From positions 1 through 34,303 of IMG/VR virus record IMGVR_UViG_3300031612_000034: DNA of 34,303 nucleotides; one strand, given 5' to 3'. A model generated the notes under the pieces. That model saw nothing but the letters and a program-made list of their open reading frames with translations. It did no database searches and was not told where the DNA came from. Of this stretch, positions 8,805 to 16,223 are shown piece by piece. Position 1 is the stretch's first letter, and the number at the start of each line of letters is the position of its first letter. The stretch comes from a virus. The position numbers and the translations under genes were made by a program.

Positions 8805-11800
8805 ATGGCTGGATTAACAGAAGAAGACATCAAAAATCTTGGGGCTTTAAGTAAACCTCCAACAGTAAATGTAAACGATTTAGTACCAAACCCCGATATT
8901 AAAATGGACAAGGTTGAAACACTCGAGGGAACAATTAAAAAAGAACCAAGTCGGATCACTGGTAAATTAGAACCTGGATATGGTGCAGACGTTGTAAGTA
9001 GCCAAGATAGTTTTGCCGAAAAAGCGTTCGCAGCGGGTGCGACTTATTCAAACGATGCTGTTGGGCCATTGTTTAAAGGATTCAACAGGGCGGTTGCTTT
9101 TTTACCTGATGCCGTATTGAACGCCATCACTACAGGATTTAACCTTGCAACAGGATCAGAAATAGATAAGGATATTTTACTTAGGATTTTTAATTCAAAC
9201 GATTTTGAATCTCAAAAAGTGTTGATTCCGTATGTTTTGAATTACGGCACCGATGGTTATGTGGGCCGATCTGACTCAGATAGTGCTTTTACACGATATT
9301 CAGGTGCAGTGGGTGAAGGGTTAGGCATGGCTGTCCCTGTTGCAACGGCCTCTACGTTGTACGCTAAAACTGCTCAGGCATTGCCCACGGTAGGGAAGTT
9401 TGCTCAAAATACAGGGATAGGAACTGGAATATTAAATACTCTTACAAAACCTTTTGTAAAAACTCCTGTACTCGCTACCACTCTTGAAGGGGGTTTAAGT
9501 GCTGTTTCTGCTGTAGGGGTGCAAGCAGAAGAAGACATATTTGGAACAAAAACAGGTCTAGGTGGCTTATTACCTTTCGGTGGTCCTGCTATTTATTACG
9601 CTGTAAAATCGGGTGTTGTTACTCCCATAAGTTGGGTAGGCAAGAAAGTTTTCACCAAAGGCGCGGATACTCTTGATAATTTAAGAGTAGAAGCAGGGAC
9701 GGTTGACCCTAAATCTGGCAAACGTGGAGATGAAGCTAAAGTTATAGTAGATAAACAACTTCAAGATGCAGCATTGGGTAATGAAGAGAAAATAGCTCGA
9801 GCTATAGAAATAGAAACAGCATTGCAGCCTTTTGCACAAGAACGAATCGTGTTTAGTCCTGCAGAGACTACTTTAGATGCCCCTACTTTAAAGACACAAG
9901 CAGGTATTGAACAAACAGCTACGCCTGAGTTTACAAGGAAAAACTTGGCAAGGAAAGAAAACATTTTAAATTCAATTTCTAACTTTATTTCTGCTAAGTT
10001 CACAGGAAACGCTATAGATGATGCCCCTTTAATGGTGTTTGATGCTGCTAAAAATAAATACACCCTAACAGTCGGGCGAATAAATGCAGGAGAGAAAGAA
10101 CTCTCAACCAAGATTTCAATTTTAGCGAACTCGGATACGGGTGTTTATCCCACAATAAATAGTAAAACAGATGCAGGACAAGAAATCAGACAGGTTGTAT
10201 CTCTTGCCCATGCACAAGCTAAATCAAATGCAGAAGCGTTAGCTAACAATTTAAACATAAACAAAGCTGACCAAGTGGCTAGTATGGATTCTCTTGACGC
10301 AGCTAAAACGGCTGTTCGCGAAGCGGTGACTTCAAGAGAAGGAACCGAAGCGTTCAGTTATGCGGGTTTAAATAAAACTGTAAAAGGATTTATTGAAAGC
10401 GACAAAACAAAGATAACTTTCCAAGATTGGAAAATGTTTAGAGATCAAGTAAGTTCTCAAATAGGGAAAGCTTTTGCAACGAATAACAAGTCAGATCAAA
10501 GAAGTTTAGCTATTCTTGGAAAAACATTAGACGATATGGGTGAAGCGTTTGGAAGAACAAATGTAAAGTTTAAAGAATTCCAAAATTATTATGATCAAAA
10601 TGTTATCCGACCTTTTGAAACTAGTCAGGTAGTAAAAATTCTAGCTAAAGGTAGGGGTGGAGCTAAAGACAGGGATGTTTATTATTTGGCCGATGAACAA
10701 GTAGCAGGAGCTTTTTTGAAAGATAGCAACACTGCGAGACAGTTCATGACTTTATTTGGAGACAACCCTAAACAGTTGGAAAACATAAAGGCTTCTGTTT
10801 TAGATGCGATTAGAACAATAGGCGTTGTAAGTGGGGAGTTTAAACCCAACGCGATAAATAAATATATGAACACAAACAGAGAAGTTTTAACTGAGCTAGG
10901 TTTGTACAGCGATCTTATTAACACACAAAGTTTAATCAAGCAGGTGACTGCAAGACAGGCTTCCTTAGAAACAAGAAGAAAGATAATAAATCAAAATTCT
11001 ATGTATTCTGCTGTGGCTCGAGCCATGAAAGTAGAAAACCCTGAAAAACTTATTGATGATTTATTAAAGAGTCCTAAACTAGCTCGTGAAGTTTCAACAA
11101 AATTAGGTCGGGATCCAGAGGTACTAGAAGCATTTAGAGCAGCAGTAATGCAAAAAGCACTAGGTAAAGACCCTAATGCTTTAGTTGACCCATACGCTTT
11201 TAAGAAGTTTCTTGTAGAAAACCATCGAGCATTAGACAACGTGTTTGATAAATCTCATATAGATAATATGTATCTTATCGCGGATGCTGCTGAACGGGCT
11301 TTTGCTACCCCGATAGTAGCAGGAAAAGGTTTAACCTCTGAAGATGTTATGTCTAGGTTTGCAGCAAAATTTGGCGCAACAGTCCCAGGATCAACAACCC
11401 GTTTCATTGCGTTAAACGAGGGGCGTATAGGTCCAAAAGCAGTGGGTGCCTATTTCTTAGCAAGGGGATTATCTGCAAGATCAGCAGCAAGAGCCGATGC
11501 TTTGTTTAAGGAAATGATGTTTGACCCAGATGTAGCCAAAGCCTTAGTGAAAAAGGGTCCAGAAAACTTTAGTATTACCCCAGAAAGTAACAGACAGATT
11601 AACTCTATTTTGTTTAACATGGGCGTTCTTCCTACAGTGCGGGAAAAAACAGGGGAATCAAGTCCTGCAGAAGATTTCCAAATAGAATTTCCTAAAGCTT
11701 TTGAGTTGCCTGATGACAATACGCAGGGTTCTGTTTCTCCTGAAATACTTTCAACCCCAACAGAGACAACACAGTTTGCTGCTGCGAGTAATCCAGCTCC

Positions 11801-11927
11801 CCCACCTGTGGCGAGCCAAGAACAGAAGCAAACTGCCTCAGCAAGTGATCTCTTTCCTTTTGATCCAACGCTTGCTGCTATAGAAAAAAGACAGAATGCC
11901 AAGCAAGGCATAATGTCTGTAACCTGA
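8805..11927 (+). CDS. Giant internal virion / ejection protein (1040 aa)
   Basis: At 1040 aa this is the largest gene here. Residues about 75-160 contain an amphipathic, Gly/Ala/Phe-rich region (FKGFNRAVAFLPDAVLNAITTG) typical of membrane-interacting segments in internal virion proteins. The middle (about 330-800) is mostly long helices rich in Lys, Glu and Ala, and the last 90 residues are Pro/Ser/Thr/Gln-rich and probably disordered. No enzymatic motif was recognised. It is the last long gene of the structural block, which suits the core protein that follows the DNA during ejection. Confidence 0.75.
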   Translation: MAGLTEEDIKNLGALSKPPTVNVNDLVPNPDIKMDKVETLEGTIKKEPSRITGKLEPGYGADVVSSQDSFAEKAFAAGATYSNDAVGPLFKGFNRAVAFLPDAVLNAITTGFNLATGSEIDKDILLRIFNSNDFESQKVLIPYVLNYGTDGYVGRSDSDSAFTRYSGAVGEGLGMAVPVATASTLYAKTAQALPTVGKFAQNTGIGTGILNTLTKPFVKTPVLATTLEGGLSAVSAVGVQAEEDIFGTKTGLGGLLPFGGPAIYYAVKSGVVTPISWVGKKVFTKGADTLDNLRVEAGTVDPKSGKRGDEAKVIVDKQLQDAALGNEEKIARAIEIETALQPFAQERIVFSPAETTLDAPTLKTQAGIEQTATPEFTRKNLARKENILNSISNFISAKFTGNAIDDAPLMVFDAAKNKYTLTVGRINAGEKELSTKISILANSDTGVYPTINSKTDAGQEIRQVVSLAHAQAKSNAEALANNLNINKADQVASMDSLDAAKTAVREAVTSREGTEAFSYAGLNKTVKGFIESDKTKITFQDWKMFRDQVSSQIGKAFATNNKSDQRSLAILGKTLDDMGEAFGRTNVKFKEFQNYYDQNVIRPFETSQVVKILAKGRGGAKDRDVYYLADEQVAGAFLKDSNTARQFMTLFGDNPKQLENIKASVLDAIRTIGVVSGEFKPNAINKYMNTNREVLTELGLYSDLINTQSLIKQVTARQASLETRRKIINQNSMYSAVARAMKVENPEKLIDDLLKSPKLAREVSTKLGRDPEVLEAFRAAVMQKALGKDPNALVDPYAFKKFLVENHRALDNVFDKSHIDNMYLIADAAERAFATPIVAGKGLTSEDVMSRFAAKFGATVPGSTTRFIALNEGRIGPKAVGAYFLARGLSARSAARADALFKEMMFDPDVAKALVKKGPENFSITPESNRQINSILFNMGVLPTVREKTGESSPAEDFQIEFPKAFELPDDNTQGSVSPEILSTPTETTQFAAASNPAPPPVASQEQKQTASASDLFPFDPTLAAIEKRQNAKQGIMSVT

Positions 11928-11998
11928 TAATTGTAGTAAACAAACAGGGGTGTTGAGTTTGTCAAAACTAACGCTTCGTTATATCAAAGGAGCTTAAT

Positions 11999-12169
11999 TT
12001 GTGGGTTCTAGTTTGGATACAGCTTATCTCTGGAAAACCAGTAGATCACTTTCAGCTTGGGTCTTACTCAAGCCGAACAGTTTGTGAAGTAGTAAAAAAT
12101 AAAGCTGAGGTTATGATTACCCACAGTGGAATAGCCGTGGCTTGTTTAGAGGTTAATATAAATGATTGA
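11999..12169 (+). CDS. Hidden 56-aa protein with TTG start and hydrophobic N-terminus
   Basis: A TTG codon eight bases after a strong AAAGGAG site (11986-11992) opens a 56-codon frame reading MWVLVWIQLISGKPVDHFQL and ending VACLEVNIND. The start is hydrophobic and Trp-rich, then a compact alpha/beta body with two cysteines follows. The frame fills most of the 234-base gap after the 1040-aa gene and overlaps the next gene by eight bases. The sequence has the look of a real conserved small phage protein (few rare residues, balanced composition). Its function is unknown; a membrane-proximal or secreted role is possible. Confidence 0.65.
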   Translation: MWVLVWIQLISGKPVDHFQLGSYSSRTVCEVVKNKAEVMITHSGIAVACLEVNIND

Positions 12170-12638
12170 TCCTGTCTCGGCCATTGCCCTAGCGACTAGT
12201 GCCTACAAAGGTATAAAGAAAGCCGTTGAGGTAGGCAAAGAAATTAGTAGTTTTTCTGGAGCTATATCTCAGTTTGCTAAAGCGTCATCTGATATAGATT
12301 TCCTTGAAAAGAGATCACAAAAACCCTCGTTATTTCACAAGATATTTTCTAACACTGAGGCTACTGCTCTTGACATTTGGTCTGCAAAAAAGAAATTAGA
12401 GCAGCACAGAACCGAATTGAAAAATCATATATCTTGGGTGTATGGGCCATCTGCATGGAAAGAAATTGTCCACATCGAGGCGCAACAACGCAAGCAACAA
12501 AGAGCATTGGTGTACGCTCAACAAGAGTTTAAAGACAACTGTATTAATGGTGTGCTTATATTTATAATCTGTGTTGTTGGTATTGGTGCTTTAGGAGCTA
12601 TCATATACTTCATAGGAAAAGGGCAGGGTAAGTGGTAA
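12162..12638 (+). CDS. Small protein with C-terminal membrane segment
   Basis: This 158-aa protein starts MIDPVSAIALATSAYKGIKKAV, an opening that recurs in marine and cyanobacterial phage proteins placed at the end of the structural block. Residues 60-128 are charged helix. Residues about 129-152 (VLIFIICVVGIGALGAIIYFIG) are a clear transmembrane segment, leaving a short basic tail. It could be a tail-end virion protein or a lysis accessory; the sequence does not decide. Its stop codon directly abuts the stop of the convergent helicase gene. Confidence 0.75.
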   Translation: MIDPVSAIALATSAYKGIKKAVEVGKEISSFSGAISQFAKASSDIDFLEKRSQKPSLFHKIFSNTEATALDIWSAKKKLEQHRTELKNHISWVYGPSAWKEIVHIEAQQRKQQRALVYAQQEFKDNCINGVLIFIICVVGIGALGAIIYFIGKGQGKW

Positions 12639-14078
12639 TTAGATAATCCAGTCTTTGTAGCCCTCAGCTAACACTTGGGAGCTAATATCTATCTTGTTAC
12701 GCAAAGCTTTTAGTATTTTCTCATCACTTGTGTTTTCAGCTATGATATCAACGTAGGTTACTTTATTGGTTTGTCCAATACGGTGAGCTCTATCTTCGCT
12801 TTGTAAACGAACTTCTAGATCATAACCATTGCTGTAATAGATCACTGTTTTGGCTTCTGTCAGAGTCAATCCGTAACCACCTGTGCGTGGTTGCCCAACG
12901 AAGAACCTCAGAGGATCGTCTTTATCTTGGAACCTTTCAACAATTAACTGCCTTTCTTCTCCTGGAGTGCCACCATAAAATAGCTCTACAGATTCGGGGC
13001 CATATTGCTTTGCAAGAGCCTCGCCTATGATTTCAAGGTCATGGGTAAAGTTGCCCCATATAATTGCCTTGCCATCTGTTTCTTCCAACAAAGACATTAG
13101 CTCATTAAGCTTGTTACTTGGTACCTTGATCATTCGACCGTCTTCTAACTTTGCAAACCCAGAGCATACTTGTTGCAACCGCAACAGTTGAGTTAGTATA
13201 GTAGATGCAGACACCATGCCTTCGCCTTCAATGATTGCGAGGGCATTGCGTTTTAATTGGTCGTATAGCTTTCGTTGTTCTGGCGTTAACTCAACACTCC
13301 GTTTGGTGTAAACTTTGTCAGGTAGATCCAAACAATCTTCTTTACGCACTCTGAAACTAAAGTTTTCTATAAGCCCGTTAAGCTCGCTCAAGTTTTGGTA
13401 CCCTACGATCTGGTTAAAGGAATGCGCTCCCATAGTTTTACGAACCATTTTAGCATAGCGGTTTTGGAATGTCCAAAAGGAACTATGGCCTAGCACATCG
13501 TTTTCCAAAAACTCACACTGTGTAAACAAATCAAGAGGCGATTTAGTTACGGGGGAACCTGTTAGTATCCTACGATAAGGGGCGTTTTTACCAAGTTTGA
13601 TAATGCTTTTGGTACGGTTCGCTGTTCTGGATTTAATGGTGGTGCTTTCATCTACAGCAAACATTGCCCTATGGCACAGAAGAAACTTGTCTGCCATTTC
13701 TACTCCGCGTTTGCTGGACAACGCTTCCACGTTCATTAAGAATATCTGTAAATCTTCAGTTGATTGGTTTAGCGTGTTTAATTCTTCTTGTTTCTTTTTA
13801 GTTTTTTCTGGGGACCATGTAACGATGTTCGCTTTAATATGGTCTGGCAAATGTGTTGGTATTTCTTTGCGCTCCCAGTTACGATAAACACCCTTTGGTG
13901 CAATGATCAACGCAGAATCTATTTCGCCTTTGTCATACAACATGGCTATGTTATCTATAAGGACCTTAGATTTACCTGTACCCATATCCATAAAAAGAGC
14001 ATAGTATTCTTTGTTCCAAGATCTTTCTAATGCCTCGATCTGGTGATCGTAAGGCTGGAGTTTAAACTTGTATCGCAT
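12639..14078 (-). CDS. SNF2-type superfamily 2 DNA helicase/translocase
   Basis: The product is 479 aa from the ATG at 14078, which follows an AGAGGG site; a GTG at 14102 would add eight residues. Helicase motifs appear in order: Walker A MGTGKS (residues 32-37), motif II VDEST (142-146), motif III LTGSPV (172-177), motif V GGYGLTL (400-406), and motif VI QSEDRAHRIGQ (426-436), which is diagnostic of SNF2 proteins. Such phage helicases probably move on duplex DNA to remodel forks or clear bound proteins. Motif II is DEST instead of DEAH/DECH. It is the only clear minus-strand gene and has its own promoter at 14105-14133. Confidence 0.92.
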   Translation of the reverse strand: MRYKFKLQPYDHQIEALERSWNKEYYALFMDMGTGKSKVLIDNIAMLYDKGEIDSALIIAPKGVYRNWERKEIPTHLPDHIKANIVTWSPEKTKKKQEELNTLNQSTEDLQIFLMNVEALSSKRGVEMADKFLLCHRAMFAVDESTTIKSRTANRTKSIIKLGKNAPYRRILTGSPVTKSPLDLFTQCEFLENDVLGHSSFWTFQNRYAKMVRKTMGAHSFNQIVGYQNLSELNGLIENFSFRVRKEDCLDLPDKVYTKRSVELTPEQRKLYDQLKRNALAIIEGEGMVSASTILTQLLRLQQVCSGFAKLEDGRMIKVPSNKLNELMSLLEETDGKAIIWGNFTHDLEIIGEALAKQYGPESVELFYGGTPGEERQLIVERFQDKDDPLRFFVGQPRTGGYGLTLTEAKTVIYYSNGYDLEVRLQSEDRAHRIGQTNKVTYVDIIAENTSDEKILKALRNKIDISSQVLAEGYKDWII

Positions 14079-14104
14079 ATTCCCTCTTTCTATTGGGTAC
14101 ACTA

Positions 14105-14133
14105 ATTTTATTGCACAGCACCTAAGTAGACAA
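14105..14133 (-). promoter_or_regulatory. Leftward sigma70-like promoter for the SNF2 helicase
   Basis: On the minus strand TTGTCT (-35) and TAAAAT (-10) are separated by 17 bases, with TGCAA directly before the -10. The start of transcription would fall just upstream of the helicase ribosome-binding site. The same arrangement, TTGTCT-17-TAAAGT with TGCAA before the -10, occurs at 20674-20702 on the plus strand. Confidence 0.55.
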
Positions 14134-14231
14134 CTGCTATTTTATCTAGTTTGCTTTATAGGGGTAAAAGATCGATAGGAACGTTTTACGTTTTAAACAA
14201 TCTTCGATATACGATATACACTATCTTCACT

Positions 14232-14304
14232 TTCGTGTTCGCGCGACCAAATCAGAGTTTATTTTATTGGTCTTTGCTTTGTATTTGGCCCTATTAATAA
14301 AAGT
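14232..14304. repeat. Intergenic control element, copy 1
   Basis: The element begins TTCGTGTTCGCGCGA, continues with AAATCAG (14249-14255) and ends CCTATTAA (14290-14297) plus AAAGT. The same three blocks, in the same order and almost the same spacing, lie at 32531-32605. The CGCGCGA block runs into a small dyad (GACCAA 14245-14250, TTGGTC 14267-14272). A related AT-rich box precedes both copies. It may be a protein-binding or origin element. Confidence 0.7.
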
Positions 14305-14336
14305 ACACCGCTAAAAATATAGTGGAGATAGTAAAA

Positions 14337-14371
14337 GATAAATTGCTGCTTTTATTTTTACGCTATACATT
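14337..14371 (+). promoter_or_regulatory. Probable rightward promoter of the replication operon (divergent box)
   Basis: GATAAATTGCTGCTTTTAT resembles the 19-nt box at 19276, 29215 and 30847. TTGCTG with TACATT 17 bases downstream could serve as -35 and -10. It lies 30 bases before the first gene of the operon. It is weaker than the other copies and the assignment is tentative. Confidence 0.4.
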
Positions 14372-14403
14372 GTAGAAGTAAGCTTAACCATGTGGAGAAA
14401 GAC

Positions 14404-14730
14404 ATGACCGTTTATATTACCCAAGAAATGCGGGGCCGTGACATTACAGATGCCACTAGCTTCGGTGATGTTGAAGTGCTTGTACCTGCTGGGGAGCAAG
14501 CAAGCTTTTCCACACAGCCTACAATACGACGCATTGCAAGAAAACTACACAAGTTTTCCGACGACGATTACCTTATTCTAGCAGGAGACCCTGTTGTTAT
14601 CGCGCTGTGTGCTTGTCTTGCAGCAGCGAGTAACAGGGGCAAATTTAAAATGCTAAAGTGGGATAGGCAAGATGGGAAGTATTTTCCATTAACAGCAGAC
14701 ATTAACTACAGACCTGGAGGTGACAAATGA
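14404..14730 (+). CDS. Conserved small phage protein, first gene of the replication operon
   Basis: The ATG at 14404 is chosen because a GGAG site lies six bases upstream; a GTG at 14392 would add only four residues. The 108-aa product starts MTVYITQEMRGRDITDATSFGDVEVL and contains DDDYLILAGDPVVIALCACLAA. That layout (N-terminal beta segment, central D-D-Y-L-x-x-x-GDP, then a C-terminal LKWDRQ-x-x-YFP) recurs in phages just upstream of ssDNA-binding-like genes. No enzymatic function is known to me. It overlaps the next gene by four bases (ATGA). Confidence 0.85.
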   Translation: MTVYITQEMRGRDITDATSFGDVEVLVPAGEQASFSTQPTIRRIARKLHKFSDDDYLILAGDPVVIALCACLAAASNRGKFKMLKWDRQDGKYFPLTADINYRPGGDK

Positions 14731-15287
14731 GTAGCGATTTTGAATCTGTTGCAGAGCAGTTCAGTTCGATAAACGAAGATGGTATGAGCAGGGTTAGTAA
14801 GCTCGCCCATTTACAGTTAACATTAGAAGACCGTGTGAAAGCATTAGAAGAAGATGTTAAAACAGCTAAACGTAGCTTGAAAGAGGTAGCCGAAGAACAG
14901 CTACCTGCTGCGATGGCCGAACACAATATGACCAAAATTGGTTTAGAAGATGGTTCTGAAATAAAGATTAATAAGTTCTACAATGCTTCTATACCTAAAG
15001 ACAAAGCAGATATGTCGTTTGCTTGGCTTTTGGAAAACGGCTTTGGTGATCTTATAAAGAACCAAGTAGCTACAAACTTTGTTCGTGGACAAGAAGCACA
15101 AGCGAATGAGTTTGCAGATGAATTGGCAGAACGGGGGATGCCTGTCAATAGTAGAAAGTGGGTAGAACCCATGTCCTTAAAGGCTTGGTACAAAGAGTCT
15201 ACAGAAAAAGGTATTTCAATACCTGATGAGCTATTCGGTGGTTACATCGGAGAGAAAGCAAAAATAACTACTCCAAAGAAAGGGTAA
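14727..15287 (+). CDS. Conserved phage protein with N-terminal coiled coil (DNA-metabolism operon)
   Basis: This 186-aa protein has a coiled-coil N-terminus (residues about 28-65, LEDRVKALEEDVKTAKRSLKEV). A compact domain follows, with IKINKFYNASIPKDK and ending VEPMSLKAWYKES...IPDELFGGYIGEKAKI. This layout is common in proteins that sit directly before the next gene's family in many phage genomes. The pair probably works together in DNA replication or recombination, but no biochemical role is known to me. A GGAGGTGA site precedes the ATG, and the ATGA overlap with the gene before suggests coupling. Confidence 0.85.
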   Translation: MSSDFESVAEQFSSINEDGMSRVSKLAHLQLTLEDRVKALEEDVKTAKRSLKEVAEEQLPAAMAEHNMTKIGLEDGSEIKINKFYNASIPKDKADMSFAWLLENGFGDLIKNQVATNFVRGQEAQANEFADELAERGMPVNSRKWVEPMSLKAWYKESTEKGISIPDELFGGYIGEKAKITTPKKG

Positions 15288-15290
15288 AAT

Positions 15291-16106
15291 ATGTCTGATA
15301 ATAAAACAATAACAAAAGTAGCCAATACAGAGGTGTCTGCATACGAAGGCATGGAGGAATATAGCGGGACAGGGTTTGCTGAGGTCACTACAGAAGACCT
15401 TTCAATCCCGTTTCTACGGATTCTTGCACAGCTTTCACCGCAAGTTAATAAACAAGATGGTGCTTATGTTGCAGGAGCAGAAGCAGGTATGATGTTTAAC
15501 ACTGTACTGAACGAAGCTTACAATGGTGATGAAGGCATTCAGGTTGTACCTTGCCATTACAACAGACGTTACGTTGAATGGAAACAACGTGAGCAGGGTG
15601 GTGGGTATGTTGGCTCTTATTTACCCGATGATCCGATTGTAAACACAACGATGAAGAACGAAAGAGGGCAGGATGTATTGCCAAACGGTAACTTGTTGAC
15701 CAACACTTCACAGTTTTTTGTATTGATGTTGCATCCTACGTTTGGCGCTCAACGTGTTTTAATGACCATGTCTTCCACACAGCTTAAAAAGGCGCGGAAG
15801 TGGTTGACGCAAGCACAATCTATGACTTCTAAAGGTAAGAACGGTATCTTTGTTCTGCCCCTTATGTCACAAGTTTACACGGTAAAAACCACGCCTGAGA
15901 AAAACGATAAAGGCAACTGGTTTGGTTGGGATATTAGCCGTGAACGTGGGTTAGACCTTTCTTCTGCCGCAGACAAAGAGTTGTTTGAAAACGCTGTTGG
16001 GTTTGCCAAATCTGTTGAAGCAGGTGAGGTAAAGGTTAAAGAAGAAACATCTGAAGACTCTAAAGACGTAACTCCTAGTATAGATGATGGTAAAAACATC
16101 ATGTAA
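15291..16106 (+). CDS. Conserved phage protein, possible ssDNA-binding or recombination factor
   Basis: The 271-aa product has the core LSIPFLRILAQLSPQV-K-DGAYVAGAEAGMMFN followed by GIQVVPCHYNRRYVEWKQRE-GGGYVG, widespread in tailed phage genomes next to primase or recombination genes. The C-terminal 40 residues are acidic, as in phage ssDNA-binding proteins, where an acidic tail recruits partners. That similarity is suggestive only. A GAAAGGG site lies six bases before the ATG. No catalytic motif was seen. Confidence 0.85.
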   Translation: MSDNKTITKVANTEVSAYEGMEEYSGTGFAEVTTEDLSIPFLRILAQLSPQVNKQDGAYVAGAEAGMMFNTVLNEAYNGDEGIQVVPCHYNRRYVEWKQREQGGGYVGSYLPDDPIVNTTMKNERGQDVLPNGNLLTNTSQFFVLMLHPTFGAQRVLMTMSSTQLKKARKWLTQAQSMTSKGKNGIFVLPLMSQVYTVKTTPEKNDKGNWFGWDISRERGLDLSSAADKELFENAVGFAKSVEAGEVKVKEETSEDSKDVTPSIDDGKNIM

Positions 16107-16116
16107 AGGAACAGCT

Positions 16117-16176
16117 ATGGGGAGTCATGACCCCGTACTGCGTAGACCACCGTTCATACGTGATTTGCATCTGTAA
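16117..16176 (+). CDS. Possible 19-aa mini-protein
   Basis: A consensus AAAGGA site followed six bases later by ATG opens a 19-codon frame, MGSHDPVLRRPPFIRDLHL, ending in TAA. It lies in the 117-base gap before the primase. It contains the palindrome GTCATGAC (16124-16131) flanked by GGGG and CCCC, and the left arm of a 10-bp inverted repeat. It could be a leader peptide or a real mini-protein; the palindromes could also be what matters here. Confidence 0.4.
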   Translation: MGSHDPVLRRPPFIRDLHL

Positions 16177-16205
16177 AATGTAATAACGTGTTTGGGGTGG
16201 TCTAC
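16142..16205 (+). promoter_or_regulatory. Long-loop inverted repeat upstream of the primase
   Basis: GTAGACCACC (16142-16151) and GGTGGTCTAC (16196-16205) are perfect 10-bp inverted copies separated by 44 bases. The right arm ends seven bases before the primase ribosome-binding site (AGGAG). In mRNA this could form a stem that encloses the end of the 19-aa frame and influences primase translation. No T-run follows, so it is not a standard terminator. Confidence 0.45.
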
Positions 16206-16223
16206 ATTTATTAGGAGAAAACC

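Larger units (their letters stand above)
14079..14403. promoter_or_regulatory. Divergent control region between helicase and replication operon
   Basis: This 325-base gene-free stretch holds a leftward promoter (14105-14133), the tandem ACGTTTT repeat at about 14181-14194, an AT-rich box ATATACGATATACACTATC (14207-14225), a 73-bp element shared with 32531-32605, and a degenerate rightward promoter box (from 14337). No protein-coding frame with a ribosome-binding site was seen. It is a good candidate for the early control region or a replication origin; that is inference from layout. Confidence 0.6.

Noticed and set aside
11450-11965. A 171-codon minus-strand frame opposite the end of the 1040-aa gene
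   Set aside because: Its composition mirrors the plus-strand gene, no start signal was seen and no family was recognised.
12600-12680. Bidirectional terminator at the convergent junction
   Set aside because: The two stop codons abut and no stem with a T-run on either strand was visible.
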